A DNA stretch of 64,000 nt, taken from NCBI RefSeq assembly GCF_003048405.1, contig NZ_PIQS01000001.1, forward strand, positions 186,001 through 250,000, read 5' to 3'. A program made the position numbers and the translations under genes. This stretch comes from Campylobacter concisus. GTDB lineage: Bacteria; Campylobacterota; Campylobacteria; Campylobacterales; Campylobacteraceae. Positions 37,175 through 45,691 of this stretch are shown piece by piece; positions within the stretch are counted from its first letter, which is position 1, and the number at the start of each line of letters is the position of its first letter. Below the pieces are notes generated by a model that was not told the DNA's origin, searched no databases, and saw only the letters and a program-made list of their open reading frames with translations.

Positions 37175-39233
37175 GATCACTCTAGCTCACAAGAGTAAAA
37201 ATAGAGCGAGGTTTATTTGCGAGAGCCTAAACGCTAGAAGCGACGTCAGTGCTATCGAGGCTGCGATCTCGGAACGAACTGATGCACTAAGTGTTCGTGT
37301 AAATAAATACGCAAAAAGTATTGTTGTCGAGTTTGATAAAAGCTATGAGAAAATTTTAGATTTTATAAAAAGCTATGATTTTCCAACAAAGGCAAAAGAT
37401 CCAAATTTGCCAAGCAAGGCAAATATCTATAAGGCTGCTACTGCACTTGGCATAACGCCATTTATGAGTAATAAAACTCTAAAATCAGCCGTGACTCTTT
37501 ATGCCACAGCGCCAAATTTAATAGAGGGTGCAAAAGAGCTAAGGCATGAGGGCGTCACTTCAAAAGTACTTGAGGCAACTGCCATTGGTACTAGCCTAGC
37601 AATGGGCGATCATTTAGCAGCAAATAGCACAAATTTGATGATAAATATCGGCGAATATATGGAAGAAAGTGCTAGCCACAGAAGTGATGATCTCATCAAA
37701 GAGCTAGCAAAACCAAATATCGAAGAAGTCTGGGTCGAGAGAAATTTAAATGGTGAAAAGACGCTTGAAAAGGTAAAAACCGAAAATTTAAAAAAGGGCG
37801 ACATCGTAGTAGTCGGAGCTGGTGAGACGATAGGCGTTGATGGTTATATCGTTGAAGGCAACGCCGACGTAAATCAAGTCTCAATGACCGGAGAGGCTGA
37901 ACCTATACCAAAAGCTAGAGGCGACCGTGTTATAAGTGGCACTGTTGTCGATGAAGGTAGGATAAAAATTTGGGCTGAAAATGTAGGTAGCGACACAGCG
38001 ACAGCTAGGATCAAAGAGTACATACAAACTTCACTCAATGAAAAATCAGCCATTGGTGTAAAAGCGTTAAAACTAGCTGATAAACTTGTACCTGTTACGC
38101 TCTCGCTTGCTGGACTTTCATACATTATAAATAAAAATATGAATAGCGTTGCTAGCGTACTTCAAGCGGATTACTCTTGCGCATTAAAGCTTGCTACACC
38201 AGTTGCTTTTAAATCAAGCATCTCAAAAGCAGGCAGAAACGGCATTCTTGTAAAAGGGGCGAAAGCTATCGAGGCTTTAAGCACAGTTGATACATTTGTT
38301 TTTGACAAAACTGGTACTTTGACACATGGACGCCTAAGCGTAGTTGAAATTTACTCATTTAAAGAGGGCTTTTCTCAAAATGATATATTAAATTTAACTG
38401 CAAGTGCCGAGGAGCACTACTTTCATCCAGTAGCTGAAGCAATAGTTGAAGCTGCAAATAAGCGTGGTTTCCACCATATTCATCACGATGAAGTTGAATT
38501 TATCGTAGCTCACGGCGTAAAAACTGCGATGCACGGCAAAGAGGTGGTTATAGGTAGTAGACACTTTTTAGAAGATGATGAGATGATAAGCTTTAAAGCT
38601 CATGAAGCTTTAATAAGTAAAGCATTAAATAGCGGTTTAACCTTACTCTACGTAGGATATGATAAAGAGCTGGTCGGCGTCATTGCTATGAAAGATGATA
38701 TGAGAGAAAACGCAAAAGACATGGTGGCAAAACTACGCAGTCTTGGCGTAAAAGAGGTCGTCATGCTAAGCGGCGACATCAAAAGCAAGGCTGAAGAAGT
38801 AGCACGTGAGCTTGGACTTGATAGGGTCTATGCGGAGTGCTTACCAACAGATAAAGCAGCTATTATCGAAGAGCTAAAGAGTGAGGGCAAAAAAGTAGCC
38901 TTTGTGGGAGATGGCATAAATGATGCTCCAAGCCTAACTAAAGCAAATGTGGGCATAAGTATGCACAAAGGTGCTGATATAGCTAAAGCGACGGCTGACA
39001 TAAGTCTTTTAAAAGACGATATCATGAGCGTAGCTCTCGTAAAAGAGCTTGCAAATAAAACAATGGATTTAATTAGCTCAAATTTCCGCTCAACCGTTGG
39101 CGTAAACACAGCTATACTAAGTGCTGCGACACTTGGTATGTTAAATCCAATAGCAACTGCCATGCTTCATAATGGCACAACGATTTGGCTTTTATTAAAT
39201 TCAATGAAGGGCGTAAAATTCAAATCAAAATAA
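37143..39233 (+). CDS. fezB: P1B-type ATPase without CPC motif, FezB-like
   Basis: 696 residues from ATG 37143; a TTG two codons earlier is less likely. N-terminal HMA-like region without CxxC (~1-85), membrane helices, actuator domain with MTGEAEP, then TM4 with Tyr344-Ser345-Cys346 (YSCALKLATP) where copper and zinc pumps have CPC. Then DKTGT (Asp388 is phosphorylated), the HP motif (YFHPVAEA) and GDGINDAPS. A full catalytic ATPase with an atypical metal site. P1B-6 ATPases that build ferrosomes have this kind of non-CPC site and this setting. Iron is inferred as the cargo; the gene symbol is tentative. Confidence 0.85.
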   Translation: MSKQNLTHKNKITLAHKSKNRARFICESLNARSDVSAIEAAISERTDALSVRVNKYAKSIVVEFDKSYEKILDFIKSYDFPTKAKDPNLPSKANIYKAATALGITPFMSNKTLKSAVTLYATAPNLIEGAKELRHEGVTSKVLEATAIGTSLAMGDHLAANSTNLMINIGEYMEESASHRSDDLIKELAKPNIEEVWVERNLNGEKTLEKVKTENLKKGDIVVVGAGETIGVDGYIVEGNADVNQVSMTGEAEPIPKARGDRVISGTVVDEGRIKIWAENVGSDTATARIKEYIQTSLNEKSAIGVKALKLADKLVPVTLSLAGLSYIINKNMNSVASVLQADYSCALKLATPVAFKSSISKAGRNGILVKGAKAIEALSTVDTFVFDKTGTLTHGRLSVVEIYSFKEGFSQNDILNLTASAEEHYFHPVAEAIVEAANKRGFHHIHHDEVEFIVAHGVKTAMHGKEVVIGSRHFLEDDEMISFKAHEALISKALNSGLTLLYVGYDKELVGVIAMKDDMRENAKDMVAKLRSLGVKEVVMLSGDIKSKAEEVARELGLDRVYAECLPTDKAAIIEELKSEGKKVAFVGDGINDAPSLTKANVGISMHKGADIAKATADISLLKDDIMSVALVKELANKTMDLISSNFRSTVGVNTAILSAATLGMLNPIATAMLHNGTTIWLLLNSMKGVKFKSK

Positions 39234-39247
39234 ATTTGAAAGGGTAG

Positions 39248-40711
39248 ATGGTGCTTGATAGTTTCTTAAATTTTTTAAACGGCAAAATGGACATAGCCAA
39301 CGACTTTTTATATGGATATTTTTTAGTCATTATTCTTGTGGCTACGGGAATTTATTTTAGTTATTTGACTCGTTTTGTGCAGTTTAGGATGTTCTTTGAA
39401 GCTTGCAGGGTCTTGGTTGAAAAAAAAGACAAGTACAACAAGCACCATTTAACGCCATTTCAAGCACTTATGATCTCGACTGCTTCGCGCGTTGGCATAG
39501 GCAATATTGCTGGAATTTCAGCTGCTATCGCCGCGGGCGGTCCTGGTGCTCTTTTTTGGATGTGCTTGATGGCATTTTTAGGATCAGCTTCGGCTTTTAT
39601 AGAAAGTACACTAGCGCAAATTTATAAAACAAAAGACGTTTTTGGGTTTAAAGGCGGTCCAGCTTATTACATCAAAAATGGACTTGGCGTAAAGTGGCTA
39701 GCTTCGCTTTTTGCGGTTATTCTCATCATCACCTACGCATACGGCTTTAACGGCCTTCAAAGCTACACCATGACATCAGCGTTTGAAATTTACTACGACA
39801 AAGCTGGTAGCAACGTTAGCTTTGCACAAAGCGGCCTACCTGTTGGCATCGGCCTTATTCTTACGGCATTTGCGGCGGTAATGTTTTTTAGCAAAAGTCA
39901 CATCATCGGTAAAGTAAGCTCATACATCGTGCCGTTCATGGCACTTGCCTACATCTCGCTAGCACTTATTGCTATCGTTTTAAATTTCAAAGAAATTCCT
40001 GATGTTGTTAAGATGATTTTAGAAAATGCCTTTGATTTTAAAGCGATATTTGGCGGATTTGCCGGCAGCGTGATCGTAATAGGCATCAAAAGAGGCCTTT
40101 TCTCAAACGAAGCTGGCATGGGTTCAGCTCCAAACGCAGCAGCTGCAGCACATACTAGCCACCCAGTAAAACAAGGCCTGGTTCAAGCAATGGCAGTCTT
40201 TATAGACATGACGATATGTATCGCCTCTGGTATGATCGTGCTATTTTCACAGGCCTATCTTACGAAACAAACTGGCTCAAGTGGCGAGGTGCTAACAGCA
40301 CTTCCTCTCGTTCAAGCCGCAATGAAAGAGTATTTTGGTGAATTTGGAGTTCATTTTACCACTCTTGCAGTCGTACTTTTTGCCATCACTTCGCTTATTG
40401 GCAACTACTACTACGCTCAGGCAAATATGAAATTTTTAACCAAAAACCACAAGCTTACATTGCTATTTAAGATAACAGCTGTCGTTATGATATTTATTGG
40501 TGCTCAGATGAATTTAAAACTCGCTTGGAATATCGCTGATATCACAATGGCTGCAATGGCAACTATCAACATCATCGCTATATTCTTACTTTCAAAAGTA
40601 GTGATAATAGCAGTCAAAGACTACGAAGCTCAAAGAAAAGCTGGGCAAAATCCAGAATTTGACCCAGAAAGTCTTGGTATAAAAAATACAAGTTGCTGGA
40701 ATAAAAACTAA
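39248..40711 (+). CDS. AGCS-family sodium:alanine/glycine symporter
   Basis: 487 residues, about eleven membrane helices. AGCS signatures: ASRVGIGNIAGISAAIAAGGPGA, GPAYYIKNGLG and SNEAGMGSAPNAAAAAHTSHP. It imports small neutral amino acids with sodium. It starts 14 bp after the ATPase stop with no terminator between, so it should be co-transcribed with the ferrosome-like genes; the reason for that link is unknown. Confidence 0.9.
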   Translation: MVLDSFLNFLNGKMDIANDFLYGYFLVIILVATGIYFSYLTRFVQFRMFFEACRVLVEKKDKYNKHHLTPFQALMISTASRVGIGNIAGISAAIAAGGPGALFWMCLMAFLGSASAFIESTLAQIYKTKDVFGFKGGPAYYIKNGLGVKWLASLFAVILIITYAYGFNGLQSYTMTSAFEIYYDKAGSNVSFAQSGLPVGIGLILTAFAAVMFFSKSHIIGKVSSYIVPFMALAYISLALIAIVLNFKEIPDVVKMILENAFDFKAIFGGFAGSVIVIGIKRGLFSNEAGMGSAPNAAAAAHTSHPVKQGLVQAMAVFIDMTICIASGMIVLFSQAYLTKQTGSSGEVLTALPLVQAAMKEYFGEFGVHFTTLAVVLFAITSLIGNYYYAQANMKFLTKNHKLTLLFKITAVVMIFIGAQMNLKLAWNIADITMAAMATINIIAIFLLSKVVIIAVKDYEAQRKAGQNPEFDPESLGIKNTSCWNKN

Positions 40712-40984
40712 ATGGAGAAGAATTTGAAAAACGAAACAAAAATAAGTGGTAAACTACTTGATATAAACACTCATAGACAAGTATCAAAAGTCGGTATGGG
40801 CATCACTTTAGCCTCAGTTTGCTTAAGTGCCCTTTTTATGAAAAGAAATAAAAGCATTAAGAAATTTCATGTTGCTTCAGGCATTGCATTTACCTGCTTT
40901 GCTCTTTATCATGCTGGGCTTTATGATAATGGAATCTTCAAAAAAATGATAATAAAAGCAAAAAATGAGGTAAAAAAGGCATAA
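40712..40984 (+). CDS. Small two-helix membrane protein with conserved-looking His residues
   Basis: 90 residues: basic start, helix VGMGITLASVCLSALFM, loop MKRNKSIKKF, then HVASGIAFTCFALYHAGLY with two His spaced by 15 residues, an arrangement that could bind haem or metal. ATG directly abuts the AGCS stop, but the GGAGAAG at 40715-40721 inside the first codons may serve a TTG start at 40724. Between AGCS and ModD-like genes in the same operon. Function unknown. Confidence 0.68.
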   Translation: MEKNLKNETKISGKLLDINTHRQVSKVGMGITLASVCLSALFMKRNKSIKKFHVASGIAFTCFALYHAGLYDNGIFKKMIIKAKNEVKKA

Positions 40985-40985
40985 A

Positions 40986-41819
40986 ATGACACTTAGCGAC
41001 GCAGAAATTCTAAGCTATATAAACGAAGATATACCTTACTTTGATCTTACTACGTCGCTTCAAAATATCGATAAAAATGCCTTACTTGAAATTTATTCAC
41101 GCGATGAAATTTGTGTTAGCTGCGTTGATGTAGCCGCTAGCATCGCGAGGTTACTTTCATGCGAAAGTCAAATTTTTGTGCAAAATTCTCAAATTTGCAA
41201 GGCTGGCGATGTGATCATAAAAATTTATGGAAACTATGAAAACGTGCATAAGGCTTGGAAGTTAGCTCAAGTCGCACTAGAATATGCCAGTGCCATCGCA
41301 ACTTATACAAATAAAATGGTAAATGCCACAAAGTACGTCAATGAAAAATGTGAAGTGTTGGCAACTAGAAAGAGTTTTCCATTTGCTAAGAAATTTTGCG
41401 TAAAAGCCGTACTTGAAGGCGGTGGTGGCATCCATAGGCTTGGGCTTAGCGATAGTATTTTATTTTTTAAAAACCACATGAAAGCCTACGGTAGCTTTGA
41501 TAAATTTTTATCGCATTTGCCAGAGTTTAAAGCAAAAATGGCTGAGCGAAAAGTATGCATTGAAGCTGAAAATTTAGACGAAGCAAATAAGCTTTTAAAA
41601 GTAAACTGCGACGTCGTGCAGTGCGATAAATTTAGTCCAGAGCTCATCGAAAATGTACTCTCTTTAAGAGATGAGATTTCGCCAAATACCATTATCCTAG
41701 CAGCTGGTGGTATAAATTTATCAAATGTAAAAGAATACGCAAAAGCCGATGCGATAGTAACGTCAGCTATGTATTCAAAAGGCGTTGCTGATATCAGCAC
41801 CAGACTTGAGATTTTATAA
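40986..41819 (+). CDS. modD: ModD-like phosphoribosyltransferase (NadC superfamily)
   Basis: 277 residues. The quinolinate phosphoribosyltransferase fold is visible (IPYFDLTTSL start, WKLAQVALEYASAIATYT, ATRKSFPFAKKFCVKAV, GGGGIHRLGLSDSILFFKNH, then the (beta-alpha) sheet ending ILAAGGINLSN). ATRKSFP replaces the TRKTTPG-type motif of NadC, which is characteristic of ModD, a protein usually found beside molybdate transport genes; its reaction is not established. One base after the preceding gene, last gene of the operon. No modABC nearby. Confidence 0.83.
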   Translation: MTLSDAEILSYINEDIPYFDLTTSLQNIDKNALLEIYSRDEICVSCVDVAASIARLLSCESQIFVQNSQICKAGDVIIKIYGNYENVHKAWKLAQVALEYASAIATYTNKMVNATKYVNEKCEVLATRKSFPFAKKFCVKAVLEGGGGIHRLGLSDSILFFKNHMKAYGSFDKFLSHLPEFKAKMAERKVCIEAENLDEANKLLKVNCDVVQCDKFSPELIENVLSLRDEISPNTIILAAGGINLSNVKEYAKADAIVTSAMYSKGVADISTRLEIL

Positions 41820-42179
41820 ATTTTTACAATGACCGATATAGCAAAACATCTATCAAAGTTAAAAATTTACAGAAAATGCATTTTGGCTCTGGAATTTGAA
41901 CGATACGCAACAAAAAATTAACATTTTTTATTTCAAATTTATCTCATAGCTACAAGCAAAAATACAAACTAATAAAGTTAAATTTTCTAATTTGTTTTCT
42001 CTAAAAAATAATAACACTTATATTTCGCTTTACACCATGTGCATATAAAACTCAATTAAAATTTTAAAATTTATAAACAAGCGCATCACACTTTTAAATT
42101 CAGTAACAAACGATAACGAGTGAGTAAGATTTATAATTTGCCTAGAAATTTTCAAATTCCAGGCAAATTTAAGTCAAGC
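41820..42179. other. AT-rich intergenic region between the ferrosome-like operon and the BCCT gene
   Basis: 360 bp between convergent genes. Very AT-rich, no intact gene found. A 30-codon frame at 41829-41921 has no ribosome site. A hairpin at 42137-42167 near the right end is the only clear structure. Confidence 0.6.
42137..42167 (-). terminator. Hairpin terminator after the BCCT gene
   Basis: TTTGCCT-A-GAAATTT, small loop, AAATTC-C-AGGCAAA: a long interrupted stem 12 bases beyond the transporter stop, likely acting on both strands. Confidence 0.7.
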
Positions 42180-44120
42180 CTACCTTCTAACGACATGCAA
42201 AAACTGCATATGTTTGCGGTACTGCTCGATTACGTCGTTTATCAGCGTGGCCTCGCTCCAGCCAAGCACGTCGTAGTCCTGACCGCCCTCTTTTAGATAT
42301 ACCTCGGCTCTGTAGTAAAGATCGTCGCCCTCAAGCTCTCTCGTGTAGTCCGGGCTCTGGCTTTTGGTGAGATATACGCCGTATCTAAAGTCCATCTCAT
42401 CGCCAAGTTCGACGTTTAAATTTACGAAATTTTCAGCCTTTGCGACATTTGCCTCAAGGCCGTTTTTGGCAAATTCCTCTTTTAGCTCGTTAAAAGCTTT
42501 TAGCACGACTTCGTTTAGAAATTTACTGCCGTCTTTTTTGCTAGGTAGCGTGATGATCGCGCTTAGTCGCTCTTGCCAAGGCTTTGAAAGATCGCTAAGA
42601 GGCATGTTGTTAAAGTTATTTGTCTCTTTTTTGGTCACATCGACGCGCAAGGCTTTAAATAGCCCGTAAATGGCGCCAAGTAGCACGATAGCGAACGGCA
42701 ACGCCGTAGTTATCGTAAGTGCTTGAAGCGAGCCAAGGCCGCCGGCTAGCATCAAAAATGCCGCCACGACGCCCACTGTAACGCCCCAAAAGACCTTTTG
42801 CCAAACCGGCGTATCGTCCTTGCCGTTTGAGCAAAGCATGTTCATCACGATCGCCGCTGAGTCGGCCGAAGTGACGAAAAATATGACGATCATAAAGACT
42901 GCGATCGTGCTTAGCACGCCTGAAAAACTAAATTTCTCCAAAAACATAAAAAGCGCCAAAGCCGAGTCGGAATTTACCGTGCTCGCAAGCTTGCTAAAGC
43001 CACTTTGCACAAGCGCGATCGCCGAGTTACCAAAAAAACTCATCCAAGCAAAGGTAAAGCCGGTTGGCACGAAAAGCACGCCTATGACGAATTCTCTTAT
43101 CGTCCTACCCTTTGAAATTTTGGCGATAAACAGCCCCACAAACGGCGACCAAGATAGCCACCAAGCCCAGTATAGCAGCGTCCAACCGCCAAGCCAGCTC
43201 TCATTTTGCCTCTCATAGGCGTAGAGGTTAAAGGTGTTTGAAATAAGCGTCGAGACGTAGTCGCCGCTGTTTTGTACAAACGACTTTAAGAGCTGCGTCG
43301 TATCGCCCAAAAATAGTATCAAAAACATAAAACATATAGCTAGCGCGATGTTTGCGTTTGATAAAATTTTTATCCCCTTATCCACGCCGCTTGCCGCTGA
43401 GATGGTCGCTGCAAAACAAAGCACGATAAGAAGCGTAATATGCATGGTCGGTAGGCCAAAAACGTGCGTAAGGCCGGCATTTACCTGAAGTACGCCGTAT
43501 CCTAGCGAGGTCGCTACGCCAAAAAGCGTCGCCACGACGGCAAATGTGTCGATGGCGCTACCTATCTTGCCGTAAATTTTATCGCCGATGATCGGATAAA
43601 ACGCCGATCTAAGCGTGAGCGGCAAGCCGTGCCTATACGAGAAAAAGGCTAGAATTAGCGCCACGATAGCATAAACCGACCATGCGCCCATACCCCAGTG
43701 AAAGAAGGTGATATTCATAGCAAGCTTTTGCGCTGCGATAGTTTGCGCGTCGCCGAGCGGCGGATTTAGATAGTGCATGAGCGGCTCGGCCACGCCAAAA
43801 AACACAAGTCCGATGCCCATACCGGCGGCAAAAAGCATAGAAAACCACGAGATATTTTTGTGCTCCGGCTTTACGTGATCGGCTCCGAGCTTAATCTCGC
43901 CAAGCTTGCTAAAGCCAAGGATGATGATGCTTAGAAGTATGACGGCGACGGCCAGGATGTAAAACCAGCCAAATTTGGCCGCGATGTAGTTTTGCATACC
44001 CTTAAAAAACTCATTTGAGAAATTTGGAAATATCGCTGCAAATGCCGCTATTAAAAATATGATAACAAGCGATGGGATAAATACTGAATTATTAAATTTT
44101 GACCTTTGAAATTTAAACAT
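42180..44120 (-). CDS. BCCT-family glycine betaine/choline/carnitine transporter
   Basis: 646 residues, twelve helices. BCCT features: MLFAAGMGIGLVFFGVAEPL, FFHWGMGAWSVYA, the aromatic box WTLLYWAWWLSWSPFVGLF and FVTSADSAAIVM. The C-terminal ~130 residues form a cytosolic domain, as in BetT/BetP-type osmosensing members. It imports a quaternary ammonium compound with sodium or protons. The gene is much GC-richer than its surroundings (one line at 42721-42780 is about 62% G+C), a sign of transfer. ATG 44120 has AAAGGAGAAA before it. Confidence 0.9.
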   Translation of the reverse strand: MFKFQRSKFNNSVFIPSLVIIFLIAAFAAIFPNFSNEFFKGMQNYIAAKFGWFYILAVAVILLSIIILGFSKLGEIKLGADHVKPEHKNISWFSMLFAAGMGIGLVFFGVAEPLMHYLNPPLGDAQTIAAQKLAMNITFFHWGMGAWSVYAIVALILAFFSYRHGLPLTLRSAFYPIIGDKIYGKIGSAIDTFAVVATLFGVATSLGYGVLQVNAGLTHVFGLPTMHITLLIVLCFAATISAASGVDKGIKILSNANIALAICFMFLILFLGDTTQLLKSFVQNSGDYVSTLISNTFNLYAYERQNESWLGGWTLLYWAWWLSWSPFVGLFIAKISKGRTIREFVIGVLFVPTGFTFAWMSFFGNSAIALVQSGFSKLASTVNSDSALALFMFLEKFSFSGVLSTIAVFMIVIFFVTSADSAAIVMNMLCSNGKDDTPVWQKVFWGVTVGVVAAFLMLAGGLGSLQALTITTALPFAIVLLGAIYGLFKALRVDVTKKETNNFNNMPLSDLSKPWQERLSAIITLPSKKDGSKFLNEVVLKAFNELKEEFAKNGLEANVAKAENFVNLNVELGDEMDFRYGVYLTKSQSPDYTRELEGDDLYYRAEVYLKEGGQDYDVLGWSEATLINDVIEQYRKHMQFLHVVRR

Positions 44121-44245
44121 TTTTCTCCTTTTTATAAATTTCAGTTTTGCCTTAAAATAACAAAAAAGAGTAAATAGGCCAAATTTTCTCTTTAAATTTT
44201 TATGAAATTTTAAGCTTTAGCCACCAAAAATAGCTACTTTTAAAT

Positions 44246-45691
44246 TTATCTCAAGTCGCTTTTATCTCTCTTTGGTTTTGCAAGAGTTGTTAGCGCTATG
44301 ACGACAAAAGCGATGCCAAATGTGATATACAAAATGATCTTTGGCGAGTCATACTCTATCCTCGATCTTGCGACCTCTTCGCCGCTTACCTCCACTAGCT
44401 CACCGCGTTTTATCATCTCGCTGATATCTTTTGCGCTGAGCTCTTTAGACGCTCTTGTTAAAATTTCTATGACACTAAGCTCTGCCACCTCATAAACGCT
44501 GTGCTTTATGCAGTAAAATGGCTTTATCTTGCTAAAAAAATAGAACTTATCGCCATTTGCATAAACTGCGCCATATTCGCCATCTTTTACCAGCCCTACT
44601 TCGCGCCAAGAGCTGCTTGGGGCAAATTTATATAAAGATACAGTTTGTGCCTCTAAGTGACTGCCATGCTTTGAGCGCTGCCACTCTTCGCCTTGCTGCA
44701 AGAAATATGCTGAATTTTCATCTACAAAAACGTCAGCATAGAGCCTTTTTAGCTCGCCTTTTAGCTGGTAGTCTGAAATTTTAGCTTGCTCGTTTTTGCT
44801 GCTATCCCAAAAGTAAATTCCATCTTTGCTGGCAAAAAGAGGCCAAAACGAGTGCACGTTATCCACGCTATAAATGGCACTATAAGGCATATTTTGAGCG
44901 TTAAATTTATGCTCATTTGCAAACGCCGCCCCACTTTTTGGTTCAAAAAGATATTCTATGTCATGCTTAGGGTCGTAACATATCTGGCACACCTCATCTG
45001 TGTAGCTCGCATCAAGCTTATAAAAGCCTAAAAATAGGCTTTTGCCGTCTGTGTAATATCCGCTAGGAGCGCCATTTTCTGCCGTGATGTATCTTAGCTC
45101 GCTAGGCTTCGCGTCAAGCTTTTCGCCCTTGTAGTAAAGTATGCTGCCATCTCTTGCAAAGCTAGCGTCAAATATAGGCTCTAAATTTGCACTTTCAACC
45201 AGCTTTGTCCTATAAAAATATGAGCTATCATCGTAGCTTTTTATAAAGACATGAGCAAGGCTTTTCATGACGGCGATAAATTCATTAAATCCAGCCTTTT
45301 TCTCACTTCTAGAGCTGCAATAATAGCTTATCTTGCCGTCGCTTATATAGCCATTGCCAAGCGCTTTGGTGCTGCTTGGATCAAGACCAGGCAAAATTTC
45401 TCTAGCGCAATAGACACTGTTTTTATCAGCCGCTGCGTTTGAGTAGTCATACGCGTGTTTTAGCTTTAAGACCCTAAAACTAGCCTCATCGACGCCTTTT
45501 AGCTCATACTTGCCACTGCCTGAAATTTGAACGTAAATTTTACCCTCAGGCGAGCGGTAAAACTCGCTATTATCAATGTTTGCAAAGCCTCTTTGATGCT
45601 CTCCCTCACGCCACAGATAAAGCATAGCCAAAACAAAAAATAGTGTCAAAATGACAAAAAGATAAAGGATCTTAGTCGCAATTTTTCTCAT
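44246..45691 (-). CDS. DKNYY-like membrane-anchored repeat protein (second of a pair)
   Basis: 481 residues. One membrane helix at each end (LYLFVILTLFFVLAMLYLW near residue 20, IILYITFGIAFVVIALTTL near the C-terminus) enclose an extracytoplasmic domain built from repeats of the DKNYY type: a phrase DGKISYY/DGSILYY/DGKSLFL recurring about every 40 residues, as in KALGNGYISDGKISYYC. Many Cys, perhaps disulfide linked. Function unknown. Overlaps its paralogue by 4 bp (ATGA). Confidence 0.72.
   Translation of the reverse strand: MRKIATKILYLFVILTLFFVLAMLYLWREGEHQRGFANIDNSEFYRSPEGKIYVQISGSGKYELKGVDEASFRVLKLKHAYDYSNAAADKNSVYCAREILPGLDPSSTKALGNGYISDGKISYYCSSRSEKKAGFNEFIAVMKSLAHVFIKSYDDSSYFYRTKLVESANLEPIFDASFARDGSILYYKGEKLDAKPSELRYITAENGAPSGYYTDGKSLFLGFYKLDASYTDEVCQICYDPKHDIEYLFEPKSGAAFANEHKFNAQNMPYSAIYSVDNVHSFWPLFASKDGIYFWDSSKNEQAKISDYQLKGELKRLYADVFVDENSAYFLQQGEEWQRSKHGSHLEAQTVSLYKFAPSSSWREVGLVKDGEYGAVYANGDKFYFFSKIKPFYCIKHSVYEVAELSVIEILTRASKELSAKDISEMIKRGELVEVSGEEVARSRIEYDSPKIILYITFGIAFVVIALTTLAKPKRDKSDLR

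Noticed and set aside
37143..39233. Copper or zinc exporter as the simplest label for the P1B ATPase
   Set aside because: No CPC in TM4, no CxxC in the N-terminus, and the gene neighbours are not copper or zinc resistance genes.
41829..41921. 30-codon ORF after the ModD-like gene
   Set aside because: No ribosome site, AT-rich surroundings, no recognisable motif; likely chance.
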